From: Roseiarcus sp963822215 | GTDB lineage: Bacteria; Pseudomonadota; Alphaproteobacteria; Rhizobiales; Beijerinckiaceae | DNA: 64,000 nt | NCBI GenBank assembly: GCA_963822215.1 | Contig: CAWGGX010000008.1 | Location: 62,001 to 126,000, forward strand | Reading direction: 5' to 3' | Shown: piece by piece, positions 28,172 through 37,351 of the stretch | Numbering within the stretch: the first letter of the stretch is position 1 | Layout: every line of letters starts with the position of its first letter | Notes under the pieces: model-generated | The model's database searches: none | What the model was told of the DNA's origin: nothing | What the model saw: only the letters and a program-made list of their open reading frames with translations | Position numbers and translations under genes: made by a program

Positions 28172-28918
28172 TCACCGTCCCCCGGCGACATCGAGAATCG
28201 CCCCGGTGACGTAGGACGCGGCGTCGCTCATCAGCCACAGGACGGCCTCGGCCACTTCCTCGGGCGCTCCCGGCCTTCCCAGCGGCGTCGAGCAGCCGAG
28301 CGTACGCGCCCGGTCGGGCTCACCGGTCGCAAGGTGGATTTCCGTTTCGATCAGACCCGGGCGAATCGCGTTGACCCGCACGCCCTCCGGGCCGAGTTCC
28401 TTGGCAAGGCCGATGGTCAGCGTGTCGACGGCGCCTTTCGAGGCGGCGTAGTCGAGGTAGGTGTTGGGCGCGCCGAGCCGGGAAGCCGTCGAGGACATCA
28501 GCACAATCGAACCGCCCAAACCGCCCGCCGATTCTGACATCCGCCGCGCCGCTTCGCGCGCGGTGAAAAAAGCCCCGAGCACATTGACCTCGAACATCCG
28601 GCGCATACGTTGGCCGCCCATGTCGGCAAGACGCGCGACCGGCGCGGCGACGCCCGCGTTGGCGACGACCGCGTTCAAGGGCCCGAGCGCCCTCGTTGCG
28701 GCGTCGAACATCGCGGTGACGTCGGCTTCGACCGCGACGTCGCCCTTCAGCGCGACCGCGCGTCCGCCCATGCTGGCGATAGCCGCGACGACCTCGTCGG
28801 CTGCGTGAGCGTCTTCGCGATAGTTGACGCCGACGGACCAGCCTTGACGGCCGGCGATGAGAGCGATCGCGCGGCCGATGCCGCGCGAGCCTCCGGTGAC
28901 AAGCACGACTTTGGACAT
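28172..28918 (-). CDS. SDR-family oxidoreductase
   Basis: The 248-residue protein is a classical SDR: TGGSRGIG (residues 8-15), NYRED after strand 2, NAG(V) near residue 90, catalytic Ser in MSSTAS and YAASK, and the C-terminal RPGLIETEIH. The N(Y)R at the end of strand 2 suggests NADP(H). It is a single gene and the substrate cannot be told; the glucose-1-dehydrogenase/FabG-like branch is most similar in pattern. Confidence 0.88.
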   Translation of the reverse strand: MSKVVLVTGGSRGIGRAIALIAGRQGWSVGVNYREDAHAADEVVAAIASMGGRAVALKGDVAVEADVTAMFDAATRALGPLNAVVANAGVAAPVARLADMGGQRMRRMFEVNVLGAFFTAREAARRMSESAGGLGGSIVLMSSTASRLGAPNTYLDYAASKGAVDTLTIGLAKELGPEGVRVNAIRPGLIETEIHLATGEPDRARTLGCSTPLGRPGAPEEVAEAVLWLMSDAASYVTGAILDVAGGR

Positions 28919-29007
28919 GAACGCCTCACTGCGACGATGGTCGGGGGCCGCGCGAATTGACGCTCACGGCCAATTCCAGGGACTTAGGCGCCAAATCGCG
29001 CAACGGT

Positions 29008-30537
29008 GTAACTCCCAAGCCCTTTACCCTGACGCGATCAAGGCGTGCATGATTTGATTTGGCGAGGCGGCGAGGGTTTGGAGGATGTTGGCGCCCTGTT
29101 TTCGGGCTGTCGAGACGACGGATCTGAGGCTGGCGAAGATTTTGGCGCCGTCGAGGGTTCGGAAACACCCCGAGATTTTCATTTTGACCTTCATCATTCG
29201 CAGGTCCTGCTCGGCCAGATTGTTGGTGAAGGGCACGTCGAAATTGCTCATGAACCGGAGCGTTTCGGTCTTGAAGGTCTTCAGCCTTTCGAGCAGATTT
29301 TGTCCTGGGCGTTGTTTGGGGCGTCCGCGCCCGGGAGATTTCGTCTCCAGCTTGGGCAATTGACGATGAAAGGCGAGGCCGAGCCGAACCGCGGCCCAAT
29401 AGCGCTCGACGAACGCCGCGATCGTCTCGGGCGGGAGCGCCGAGGCGCCCGCCTCGCGCGCCCCATTGACGGCGGCGTTGGCGTCGAGGAGGACCGCGCG
29501 CATGAGTTCGGCCCAGGGCTCCTTCTCAAACTCTATGAGAGCTTGGAGTTCGCGCAGGATATGCGCGTTGCAGAAGGCGTGCTCGACCGTGTCCATCCCG
29601 CGATAGGGCAAGAAGTGGTCATGCACGACGACGCCGTCCCGCAAATCCGTGGGGATGTCGCCGCGCTTTTCGCCCGCGCGATAGAAAGTGAAGGCCAAAC
29701 TCGACGTCGTGTGCAGCCAGTGCAGCTTGCCGGCGATCCGATAGCCCGTCTCATCGAGGCAGCGAACCTTGGCCTCGGCCACGCGTTCGCCGATGGCCTT
29801 GTAGACTTCGCCCAGTTCGCCCGCCTTCTTGCCCACCCAGGCGACGACGCTGGCCGGACAGATCAACGGCGCGCCGAACAGATCGTTCAGCGCCTGCGCG
29901 ACCCGATCCTCGGGGATGAGTTGATGGATGTTGAGATAAATCGCCGCCGCCTTGATACGCTCGCCATATTGGGTCGGCGAGACCACGCCATCGGGAAACT
30001 CGGCCTTCGTCACGCCCCGGCATTGCGCGCAATGATAGATCGAAGCCTGATGTTCCGTGACCAACAACGCACGCTCGGGAAGATCGAACACCTGGCGTTT
30101 CTCGACCCCAATCGCCGCCATCGGATCCAGAGACGAACCGCAATGGCCGCACGCGCAGGCCTCGTGCCGAACCACGGCGTCGGGATCGGCGACCTGACGC
30201 AACGTGCCGCCCTGATGGCCCTTCTGGCCCCCGCTCGGCTTGCCAGAGCGGCCGCGCAGGCTGCCCGCCACCCGCGGCTTCTTCTTCAACCCGTCGCTCG
30301 ATGGCGGTTTCGAACTCGTCGAACTGTCCAGACCCAATCGACGACGAAGTTCGACAACCTCCGCCTGAAGCGCCAAAACTTGGCGATTCAGCGAAGCGAT
30401 AAGCTCCTCGACTTCCGCAGGAAGGGTCATCCCACCCTTGAGTCAAACTCGCCCCATTATGTCTTCATGAATTCGGCGCCAAAAACCAAATTCACAAACC
30501 CTGTGGCATTTCGGACTCACTCGGGCTTGGGAGTTAC
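29008..30537 (-). mobile_element. IS66-family insertion sequence, single-gene type, complete
   Basis: Perfect 15-bp terminal inverted repeats GTAACTCCCAAGCCC (29008-29022) and its reverse complement (30523-30537) bound a 1,530-bp element with one transposase gene. The GTAA start is typical of IS66. The adjoining 8-mers GCAACGGT (left) and GCAACTTT (right) agree at 6 of 8 positions and look like a decayed target duplication. No tnpA/tnpB accessory genes are present. Confidence 0.9.
29024..30430 (-). CDS. IS66-family transposase (TnpC type)
   Basis: The 468-residue protein starts with a coiled-coil region (LIASLNRQVLALQAEVVEL), then a SSKPPSSDGL segment, a zinc-finger-like part with CACGHC and HCAQC, and the DDE transposase domain with CLDETGYRI, VVVHDHFLPY, FCNAHILREL and TNNLAEQDLRMMK. 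All expected blocks are intact and the gene nearly fills the element, so it is probably functional. Confidence 0.95.
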   Translation of the reverse strand: MTLPAEVEELIASLNRQVLALQAEVVELRRRLGLDSSTSSKPPSSDGLKKKPRVAGSLRGRSGKPSGGQKGHQGGTLRQVADPDAVVRHEACACGHCGSSLDPMAAIGVEKRQVFDLPERALLVTEHQASIYHCAQCRGVTKAEFPDGVVSPTQYGERIKAAAIYLNIHQLIPEDRVAQALNDLFGAPLICPASVVAWVGKKAGELGEVYKAIGERVAEAKVRCLDETGYRIAGKLHWLHTTSSLAFTFYRAGEKRGDIPTDLRDGVVVHDHFLPYRGMDTVEHAFCNAHILRELQALIEFEKEPWAELMRAVLLDANAAVNGAREAGASALPPETIAAFVERYWAAVRLGLAFHRQLPKLETKSPGRGRPKQRPGQNLLERLKTFKTETLRFMSNFDVPFTNNLAEQDLRMMKVKMKISGCFRTLDGAKIFASLRSVVSTARKQGANILQTLAASPNQIMHALIASG

Positions 30538-30630
30538 GCAACTTTGTGACTGCCAAGCCGGGCGGCTGGCATTCGATTCCATGCTTTGTCCGCAGCGTGG
30601 CTCGCCGACAACGGCGGACGGGATGCGCGT

Positions 30631-30682
30631 TGTAGGGCGCGGTCGATGACCGCGCCGGCCGGGTCATCGACCCGGCCCTACA
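30631..30682. repeat. double-hairpin element bracketed by TGTAG/CTACA, copy 2
   Basis: Two adjacent perfect hairpins, GCGCGGTC-GAT-GACCGCGC and GGCCGGGTC-ATC-GACCCGGCC, lie between TGTAG and CTACA. Only the architecture and the outer pentamers match copy 1, not the stem sequences, which implies selection on structure. It is 14 bp upstream of the SnoaL-like gene start. Confidence 0.85.
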
Positions 30683-30695
30683 GCGCGGGAAGGGC

Positions 30696-31077
30696 ATGAG
30701 CGAGGCACTCGAACGGTGGCGCGCGATCGCGCGAACGCGCGATCCGGCGGGCCACGACGCGCTCCTTGCTGAGGAGGCGTCATTCCTATCGCCGGTGGTT
30801 CATGCGCCGCAGCGGGGGCAAGGCGATCACGACCAAGTATCTCGGCGCCGCGCTCGAGGTCCTCGGCGGTTCGGAGTTCCGCTATATCGAGCAGTGGATC
30901 GGGCCCTCGTCGGCGGTGCTGGAATTCACGACCGTGATCGAGGGCGTCGAGGTCAACGGGGTCGACATCATCGGCTGGAACGTGGAAGGCCGGATCGACC
31001 GGTTCACAGTGATGATCCGGCCGTTGAAGGCGATCGAGATCGTCAGGCAGAGGATGGCGGCCGCGCTTGCGGGCTGA
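30696..31077 (+). CDS. SnoaL/NTF2-like protein (frameshift in a G-run)
   Basis: The first frame gives MSEALERWRAIARTRDPAGH and ...SPVVHAPQ; the second continues RGKAITTKYLGAALEVLG to GWNVEGRIDRFTVMIRPLKA, the typical cone-fold end of a SnoaL-like protein. They join if one G is removed from the G5 run at 30814-30818, for about 126 residues. Members bind or isomerise small hydrophobic compounds. The break is either a homopolymer error or a real inactivation. Confidence 0.75.
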
Positions 31078-31271
31078 GGGCGCCGGAGCGGCGTTTTGGC
31101 CCCGAGGCTGCGCTTTTATCGCCGGATATCGACCGTGCCCAGCGAATTCAAAGGGTTGGACCCCGACTTAGCGACCGCTCAGACCAAGCGGAGAAGCGCC
31201 TCGTTCTACTCTTATTATACTAAATTATTATGTTTATACCACAGGGCGGCGCGCACGGGCGCCGCCGCCCC

Positions 31272-31700
31272 TCAATCCGGGTTTTGCTGCGGCTGTCCCG
31301 GACCGCCCACTGCGGGCGCCTGGGGTCCGGGCGGCGCCGTCGGGCCGACGAGCGTCGACGGGTATCCGGTCGGCGGCGGCTGAGCGGGATAAGGCGCGCG
31401 ATACGCCGCGCTCGGTTGCGCGGGCAAGGGCGGCGCCTTCGCCAGCGGAGAAACCGGCTGTCCGTCGGCCGAGGCGGGCGCAGGCGCGCCTATCGAGGCA
31501 GGCGCATCCGTCGGTTGAACCGGCGTCGTTCCGGGCGGCGTCTGCGCGGGTTGCGCCCCGCTTCCCGGCGCGGGCGCGCCCTCAGACAGGCCGTTCGCTG
31601 CGATCCGCGGGTTGGCGCCGGGCGGGTTTGCGGAAGCGGGCAGGGCGAGAGCCGCAGCCATGAGCGCAACGAGGGAGGTGACCAGTATTTGAGGCGCCAT
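31272..31700 (-). CDS. proline/alanine-rich exported protein
   Basis: The 142-residue product starts with a signal peptide (MAPQILVTSLVALMAAALA, cleavage near ASA-NP) and is then almost entirely Pro, Ala, Gly and Gln, with repeated P-A-P-A and PPG runs. Such tails form extended cell-wall or periplasm-spanning segments. No family is recognised. The ATG at 31700 is chosen for the signal peptide; the frame is open upstream without similarity. Confidence 0.6.
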   Translation of the reverse strand: MAPQILVTSLVALMAAALALPASANPPGANPRIAANGLSEGAPAPGSGAQPAQTPPGTTPVQPTDAPASIGAPAPASADGQPVSPLAKAPPLPAQPSAAYRAPYPAQPPPTGYPSTLVGPTAPPGPQAPAVGGPGQPQQNPD

Positions 31701-31954
31701 TCCCACAGCCTTTCCGCATGCGGGTCGAGGCTCTCCAGCCCTTGGAATGCCCGACCATCTGACCCGAACCGACCCGAGGCGTCGCTGCAGAAGAGTGGAA
31801 CATCGAAAGCGGCGCCGAGCCACGCGTAAAGGAAGTCGGCAGGGAGGCGTTTGTTCCGGCGCTGCGAAAATATCGGGAATGCTGATACAAAGGCGGAGGC
31901 CCTGTTGAGTCGGGACCGAATGGGAAATGACGCGCAATTTTCTGGTGATCAATC

Positions 31955-32096
31955 GATCCCGAGGAGCGTCCGGACGTATTGCGCGGTCTTGCCTCGCCCG
32001 TCCGGGTCCGCATCCTCCGGCGCGTCCATCGCAGCAGCGGCGTCAACGTCAACGACATCGTCCAGGCGCTCGGCCTGCCACAGTCGACGGTGTCGT
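31955..32096 (+). pseudogene. ArsR-type HTH fragment, truncated at both ends
   Basis: The frame after a TGA at 31939-31941 reads PEERPDVLRGLASPVRVRIL then SSGVNVNDIVQALGLPQSTV, the helix-turn-helix of an ArsR regulator, and stops matching at about 32096 where the glutathione transferase gene (opposite strand) begins. No start codon of usual type and no C-terminal half remain, so this is a remnant. Confidence 0.6.
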
Positions 32097-32117
32097 CCAC
32101 GCCGGCCAGCCCTCGCT

Positions 32118-32765
32118 CTACGCCGCTTTCCGCCGGGCCATCTCCGCCCGGAAAAGCGGAACCTCCTGCGCCAGCGCCGCGGCGACGCTGGGGCGCGCGC
32201 GCATCCGCTCGAGATAGGCCTTCACGTTCGGATAGGACGCGAGGTCGATTTCCGGCGTCGCCTGGGTCCAGTTCAGGACGGTCGCGAGATAGGCGTCCGC
32301 GACGCTGAAGCGGTCGAGCAGAAACTCGCGACCCGCGAGCTTGTCATCGAGATAGGCGAGGCGTGAGCCGTACCTGGCGAGAGCCCAGGCTTTGACCTCG
32401 GGCGGCGTGTCGCGGCTGAGCAGCGGAAGAAACAGGCCCTTGTGCAGCTCCGTGCCGATGAAGCTCAGCCATTGGCGAAGCTTCGCCCGCCCCAGACGGT
32501 CGGACTCGGGCGGCGCGAGGGCCGCGGAAGGGTACGCGTCAGCGACATAGGTCAGGATGGCGGCGTTCTCGGTCAGCACGGTCCCGTCGTCGAGCCGCAG
32601 CGCCGGCACGTAGCCGAGCGGATTGACGGCGCGATAGTCCTCGCCGCTCGCGAGCAGGCGCTTCGTGTGCGGATCGACCTCGACCAGAGTGACGTCAGCG
32701 CCCGCCTCGGCGAGCGCGATGCGCCCCGACATCGAGCAGGCGAGCGGGGAAAAGAACAGCTCCAT
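32118..32765 (-). CDS. glutathione S-transferase
   Basis: The 215-residue protein has the thioredoxin-fold N-terminal domain (MELFFSPLACSMSGRIALAE, cis-Pro in YVPALRL, GSH-binding LTENAAIL) and the all-helical C-terminal domain with FSVADAYLATVLNW as N-capping box. SPLACS at residues 6-11 places Ser/Cys at the catalytic position as in beta-class bacterial enzymes. AGGAGG lies upstream of the ATG at 32765. It is divergent from a TetR gene 67 bp away, its probable regulator. Confidence 0.9.
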   Translation of the reverse strand: MELFFSPLACSMSGRIALAEAGADVTLVEVDPHTKRLLASGEDYRAVNPLGYVPALRLDDGTVLTENAAILTYVADAYPSAALAPPESDRLGRAKLRQWLSFIGTELHKGLFLPLLSRDTPPEVKAWALARYGSRLAYLDDKLAGREFLLDRFSVADAYLATVLNWTQATPEIDLASYPNVKAYLERMRARPSVAAALAQEVPLFRAEMARRKAA

Positions 32766-32832
32766 GGGATCCTCCTTTGCTATTTGTGTACTCTTTCGCA
32801 TAGAATGGTCGCCGTCAAGAGTTTTATCCGAA

Positions 32833-33522
32833 ATGGTACAAAAATCAGCGCCCCCGCAAGCCGGTCTGCCACGGCTAAGGAGCCCGCAGCGCCGGCGCGG
32901 CCGTCCGCGCGCCTTCGAGCCCGATGCGGTTCTTGCCCAGGCGATGGACGTCTTCTGGAAAGAGGGGTTCGCCGCGACCTCGCTCGACCAACTCAGCGCG
33001 GCGACCGGCCTCAACCGGCCGAGCCTCTATGGCGCCTTCGGAGACAAGCGGGCGCTCTACATCCAGGCCTATCGGCGCTATCGCGAGCATGTGCGGGAGA
33101 CGTTCGCGGCGCTCTTCGCCGAGAGGGCGCCGCTCGCCGAAAAGCTCCGCCGCATTTTTCTCGTCGCGCTCGATCTCTACCTCAGCGGCGAGGAGGGGCC
33201 ACGCGGATGCTTCACCGTGCTCAGCGCGTCTTCCGACGCGATCGCCGATCCGGAGATCCGGTCGATGGTCGGCGAGGCGATCGACAACAGCGACCGCGCA
33301 TTCGAACGACTGTTCACGCATGCGCGCGAACAGGGCGAACTGCCGGCTGACGCGGACGCGCGACGCCTCGCTCGCATTGCCACGGCGACCACCCACACGC
33401 TTTCCATCCGCGCTCGCGCCCGCACGCCCCGAGCGGCGATCGAGCCGATCGTCGAAGACGCTGTCCTGACCATCTGCGGGCGGCCGCCGGAGCGCAAGCC
33501 GGTCAACGGCGACCCGAAATAG
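32833..33522 (+). CDS. TetR-family regulator
   Basis: The 229-residue protein has an Arg-rich N-terminus (RSPQRRRGRPRAF) then the TetR HTH: DVFWKEGFAATSLDQLSAAT and GLNRPSLYGAFGDKRALYIQ. The C-terminal domain has the segment EEGPRGCFTVL typical of the AefR/YcdC-like C-terminal class. It is divergent from the GST gene, which it likely represses until an electrophile or other ligand binds. The start at 32833 is the ATG nearest the HTH with an A/T-rich leader. Confidence 0.88.
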   Translation: MVQKSAPPQAGLPRLRSPQRRRGRPRAFEPDAVLAQAMDVFWKEGFAATSLDQLSAATGLNRPSLYGAFGDKRALYIQAYRRYREHVRETFAALFAERAPLAEKLRRIFLVALDLYLSGEEGPRGCFTVLSASSDAIADPEIRSMVGEAIDNSDRAFERLFTHAREQGELPADADARRLARIATATTHTLSIRARARTPRAAIEPIVEDAVLTICGRPPERKPVNGDPK

Positions 33523-33594
33523 AAGGCCAGATCAGCTGGCGGCGCCCGCGGGCGGCCTGCCAAGCCGGGCCGTCTGAGAGCATGGCGACCAACC

Positions 33595-35827
33595 TCAGGC
33601 GCCCGGCAATGCCGCCAGCATTCTCGCAAGGACGTCCGGCATCCACGCGTCGACTGGCGCGAGCCGCCCCTCATCCCGGAGCCGATTCGCGATTGCGCCC
33701 GCCCGCGTCAGCATAGCGCGCGCCTCGTCGGGGAACGCCTGCGCGACCTTGACGCAAGAGACGATCAGATCGCGCTGCCAGTCCGAATTGCCCGCGTCCG
33801 TCCGCGCCAGCCGCTCGGCAATCGCAAGGCCCGCCTGATAGGATTTCAGAGCCTCGGGCAAATTGCCTTGGCGAACCAGAACGTCGCCGATCTTGTTTCG
33901 GGAGATTGAAAGATCGCGCTGCCAGTCCGAATTGCCCGCGTCCGTCCGCGCCAGCCGCTCGGCAATCGCAAGGCCCGCCTGATAGGATTTCAGAGCCTCG
34001 GGCAAATTGCCTTGGCGAACCAGAACGTCGCCGATCTTGTTTCGGGAGATTGAAAGATCGCGCTGCCAGTCCGAATTGCCCGTGTCCGTCCGCGCCAGCC
34101 GCTCTCTGATCACAAGGCCCGCCTGATAGGATTTCAGCGCCTCGGGCAAATTGCCTTGGCGAACCAGAACGTCGCCGATCTTGTTGTTGGACACCGAAAG
34201 ATCGCGCTGCCAGTCCGAATTGCCCGCGTCCGTCCGCGCCAGCCGCTCGGCAATCGCAAGGCCCGCCTGATAGGATTTCAGAGCCTCGGGCAAATTGCCT
34301 TGGCTCACCAGAACGTCGCCGATCCGATCGTAGGACACCGAAAGATCGCGCTGCCAGTCCGAATTGCCCGTGTCCGTCCGCGCCAGCCGCTCGGCAATCG
34401 CAAGGCCCGCCTGATAGGATTTCAGCGCCTCGGGCAAATTGCCTTGGCTCACCAGAACGTCGCCGATCCGATCGTAGGACACCGAAAGATCGCGCTGCCA
34501 GTCCGAATTGCCCGCGTCCGTCCGCACCAGCCGCTCGGCAATCGCAAGGCCCGCCTCATAGGATTTCAGCGCCTCGGGCAAAGTCTTGGCTCACCAGAAC
34601 GTCGCCGATATTGCTGTTGGACACCGAAAGATCGCGCTCGGCGCCTGAACGTTCTGCCGCGCCCTTGGCCCCCTCGAAGGCCGCGGTCGCCTTCGCGAGC
34701 GATCCCACCAATCGCCAAAGATCGCCGAGTTCAATCCAAACCCAAAGATTGTCCGGATCGAGCTTCGTCGCTTCATCAAACTTCTCGCATGCTCCCCGGT
34801 ATTCAAGGTCGAGACGATCGACGCGGGCCTCGGCTGCAAGGAAGCCCGCTTCTGTTCTCGCGTATTCCTGTCGAAACGACCTCGCCATGTCGCGGCCGCG
34901 GACAAGTTCGACGCGCGCCGCCGAAAAGTCGCCGGCGTCGATCAAGGCGGAGGCGCGCTCTCGAATGGTCGCAAACTCTGGCCGATCGTTGCGCATACGC
35001 GCGAGTTCGGCTCTCAGACGGATGAGTTCATCGAGCGCGCTATCGAACCGGGAGGGAATCTCTTCCGTCGGTGTGTCAGAGGCGCCGAGCTTCTCCAAAG
35101 CGCGCCGTAGTGGGGGTTCCGGCACGCCTCGAGCTTGCGCCTCAGCGGGCAGAGTGGCGCGGATCGCCTCGAGGACTTCGCGCCTAGTCCGCTCGATTGC
35201 TTCCCGAACGGTGTCGACCGTGCCTTCGATCCGCGTTAGTCGAGCAAACGCTTCGGCCCAGTTCACGCCTTCGAGGGTCGCCATGAACCTCGGCTCAGCA
35301 CGCAACGCGGAATAGGTGCTGCTCACCAGGGTGACGAGGATCTTCCGCGCCTCTCCATAGGGGTCGGCAAAAATCTCCATCTGCATCTTAAGCGCGTTGT
35401 CGACCACCGCTGCCGCGATCCGGTCGGGGTCGTGATTCAGTCTGGCAAAGTCCTCGCTGTTAGGCAGGCAGCGCGCGATCACCTCAGCAAGGTTGGAAAA
35501 GGCAACGCGCACGTTGTCTTCGAAGCCGAGGCTATGGCTTCTTCTCAGGGATTCCGCGTAGAGCGCCTCGAGCTTCTTTGCGACCGCGTTCAGCGTCTGG
35601 GCGAAAATCTTTCGGTCTCGCTCCTGGAAGTCTTTGACCGCCTCTTGGCCCGTCATCAGACCTTCGAGCGCCGACGCGACCGTCTCGAACGACACGCCTT
35701 CTCCGCCGCCGAGCTTCTGTCCGACGGCGATCAACGCCGCGGCCGACGCGACGGTCTTCACGGCGCAAACGGCAAGGGTCAGCGGCTCGGGCATGGCAGG
35801 CTCGCAAGAATAATGCGAGTTTGTCAT
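33595..35827 (-). CDS. TPR-repeat protein with membrane-like N-terminal segment (frameshift)
   Basis: The N-terminal frame (35827 to about 34586) has a hydrophobic stretch (LTLAVCAVKTVASAAALIAV), a long helical region and TPR-like repeats; the second frame (to 33595) is five to six 48-residue TPR units of the form GNLPEALKSYQAGLAIAERL, differing at few positions. The join at 34580-34586, where the repeat DNA reads AAAGTC instead of AAATTGCC, is a frameshift. The full protein would have about 745 residues. TPR arrays mediate protein contacts; no catalytic domain is recognised, and a signalling or defence role is only speculation. The exact start is uncertain. Confidence 0.7.
33770..34600. repeat. 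144-bp tandem repeat inside the TPR gene
   Basis: The segment GGATTTCAG(A/C)GCCTCGG occurs at 33841, 33985, 34129, 34273, 34417 and 34561, exactly 144 bp apart. The two copies starting near 33769 and 33913 are identical over the whole period. Such near-identity implies recent duplication or gene conversion, and also makes copy number prone to assembly error. Confidence 0.92.
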
Positions 35828-35893
35828 TGCCTCCAGCGCAGGCAAAGGAAAAAATTGACGCTGCTCGCTGGCCGACCATTGACGCGGATCGTC

Positions 35894-36334
35894 TCATTCC
35901 GGCAACGCCTCGAAGGGATTGACGACCCGGTCGCAGATCGCGTCAAAGTGGCGCGCGTTTCTCGTCAGCAGCACGAGTTCGTTCGCCTTGGCGATTGCCG
36001 CAATCGCGATGTCGGCGAAACCGGGGGCGCGCCCCTTCGCTGTCGCGAGGTCCGATAGCGCGCCGGCGATGGTTGCGGCCTTAAGATCGAGCGGCAGGAT
36101 CCGACCGCCATAGAGATGCTCGACCGCATCCCACCAGGAGGCGAGCGTCTCGGCCTTGCGCTTCGCGCCTTCCCGCGCCGCCTTGGCAATGCCGGCGCGG
36201 ATTTCGGCCGCCGTGATGACGGACACGAGCAGGTCATCTGACCGGCGATCCAGCCAGTCGATCAGGGCGGCCGGCCGCTCGGCCTTGGTCGGCGCGAGCG
36301 CGGAGATGACGTTCGTGTCGACCAAAAACCTCAT
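35894..36334 (-). CDS. VapC-like PIN-domain toxin
   Basis: The 146-residue PIN protein starts MRFLVDTNVISAL with the first metal-binding Asp, then SVITAAEIRAGIA with the Glu, and GFADIAIAAIAKANELVLLTRN with the later Asp residues. VapC toxins are Mg-dependent RNases acting on tRNA or rRNA. The start overlaps the antitoxin stop by 4 bp (ATGA), the standard coupling for this module. Confidence 0.93.
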   Translation of the reverse strand: MRFLVDTNVISALAPTKAERPAALIDWLDRRSDDLLVSVITAAEIRAGIAKAAREGAKRKAETLASWWDAVEHLYGGRILPLDLKAATIAGALSDLATAKGRAPGFADIAIAAIAKANELVLLTRNARHFDAICDRVVNPFEALPE

Positions 36335-36573
36335 AGACTGGCGTCGCGCAGCGGCAACTCTTGACGCACCGCGAGGTCCTCCTCTTCAAGCGGCGCCGCG
36401 GCCAAAAGGCGGCCGAAGCTTGGAACGTTCGACAGTCGCCGCCAAGTTTCCCAGGAGACGACCACCGCCTCCTTGTGGCCGTGGCGGGTGATAACGAATT
36501 CCTCGCCGCGAATCGCGTCGTCGACGACCGCGGAAAGCCGGGCCTTGGCGTCTTTCAGCTGAATTTCGCGCAT
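36331..36573 (-). CDS. Phd/YefM-type antitoxin
   Basis: The 80-residue protein starts MREIQLKDAKARLSAVVDDA and continues FVITRHGHKEAVVVSWE, the Phd/YefM DNA-binding and dimer fold; the C-terminal tail would wrap the toxin. AGGA precedes the ATG at 36573, which is preferred to an upstream in-frame ATG at 36606 because that one lies within the operator palindrome. It neutralises the PIN toxin and represses the pair. Confidence 0.88.
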   Translation of the reverse strand: MREIQLKDAKARLSAVVDDAIRGEEFVITRHGHKEAVVVSWETWRRLSNVPSFGRLLAAAPLEEEDLAVRQELPLRDASL

Positions 36574-36588
36574 GCACTGTCCTATGCA

Positions 36589-36607
36589 TATGACTAGGGT
36601 AGTCATA
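36589..36607. promoter_or_regulatory. autoregulatory operator of the toxin-antitoxin operon
   Basis: TATGACTA-GGG-TAGTCATA is a perfect 8+3+8 palindrome 16 bp upstream of the antitoxin start. Its size and place match the site where Phd/YefM antitoxins, alone or with toxin, bind to shut off transcription. Confidence 0.75.
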
Positions 36608-36696
36608 AGCCCGTTAGGGCACTACGTCCAGTTTCGCGATAGGCTGGCGCAAGCGCGCCCCAACATCAGCGGGCGAGCAAGCCTGAGGGGTAGCCC

Positions 36697-37020
36697 ATGA
36701 TCGTCGCCACCACAGAAAACATCGCGGGCCACCGCACCGTCACGACGCTCGGCCAGTGCTTCGGCGTCGTGGTCCGCAGCCGGGGCCTCGGCGGAAACCT
36801 CGTTGCGAATTTGCGCACGATCGTGGGCGGAGAGATCCCTGAATACACCCAGCTTCTCGAGGAGGCGCGCCGCCACGCCCTCGACCGGCTGGTGCAGAAC
36901 GCGACCGCCATGGGGGCGAACGCTGTCCTGATGATGCGCTACGACAGCGCCGAGATCGGCAATACCATGAGCGAGATCGTCGCCTACGGCACGGCCGCCG
37001 TCATCGAACCCGCGCCGTGA
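36697..37020 (+). CDS. YbjQ/UPF0145-family protein
   Basis: The 107-residue protein matches the YbjQ (DUF74) family from end to end: MIVATTENIAGHRTV, then RTIVGGEIPEYTQLLEEAR and a C-terminal MGANAVLMMRYDSAEI. The family forms pentamers; a metal-related function has been proposed but is not established. The next gene starts within its stop codon. Confidence 0.9.
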   Translation: MIVATTENIAGHRTVTTLGQCFGVVVRSRGLGGNLVANLRTIVGGEIPEYTQLLEEARRHALDRLVQNATAMGANAVLMMRYDSAEIGNTMSEIVAYGTAAVIEPAP

Positions 37021-37250
37021 TTGGCGTGCTCGTCTTCGTCGTGTGGATCGGCATCCCTGTCGCGCTGGTCGTGATCTGGCTCCTGTTCCGCTCGGGCGGC
37101 TACAAGCGGCGCCCCCTGGATGCGCCGCCGGGGCGGGACTGGACGTTCACCGGCGAACGCTTCGTCGATCCGAGGTCGGGCGAACTCCTCGAGGTCTGGT
37201 TCCGCGCCCGAACGGGCGAGCGGGCCTACGTGCGGGCGCAACGTGGATAA
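37017..37250 (+). CDS. small membrane protein coupled to the YbjQ gene
   Basis: The 77-residue product has one N-terminal membrane helix (IGVLVFVVWIGIPVALVVIW) and a basic, soluble C-terminal part. Its GTG start overlaps the TGA of the YbjQ gene (GTGA), so translation is coupled. No family name is recognised. It may anchor or partner the YbjQ protein. Confidence 0.65.
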   Translation: MIGVLVFVVWIGIPVALVVIWLLFRSGGYKRRPLDAPPGRDWTFTGERFVDPRSGELLEVWFRARTGERAYVRAQRG

Positions 37251-37351
37251 GCCGCTCGGGCTCCGTTGGCCGCCCTTAGGCGATCTGGCCGTCTTACGCT
37301 GATCGCCGCGACGCGCTAGGCTTAGGCGCAAACTTTGCGGAGGAACAGTCC

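Noticed and set aside
33770..34600. CRISPR array
   Set aside because: The 144-bp units are continuous coding repeats with no unique spacers and no cas genes nearby.
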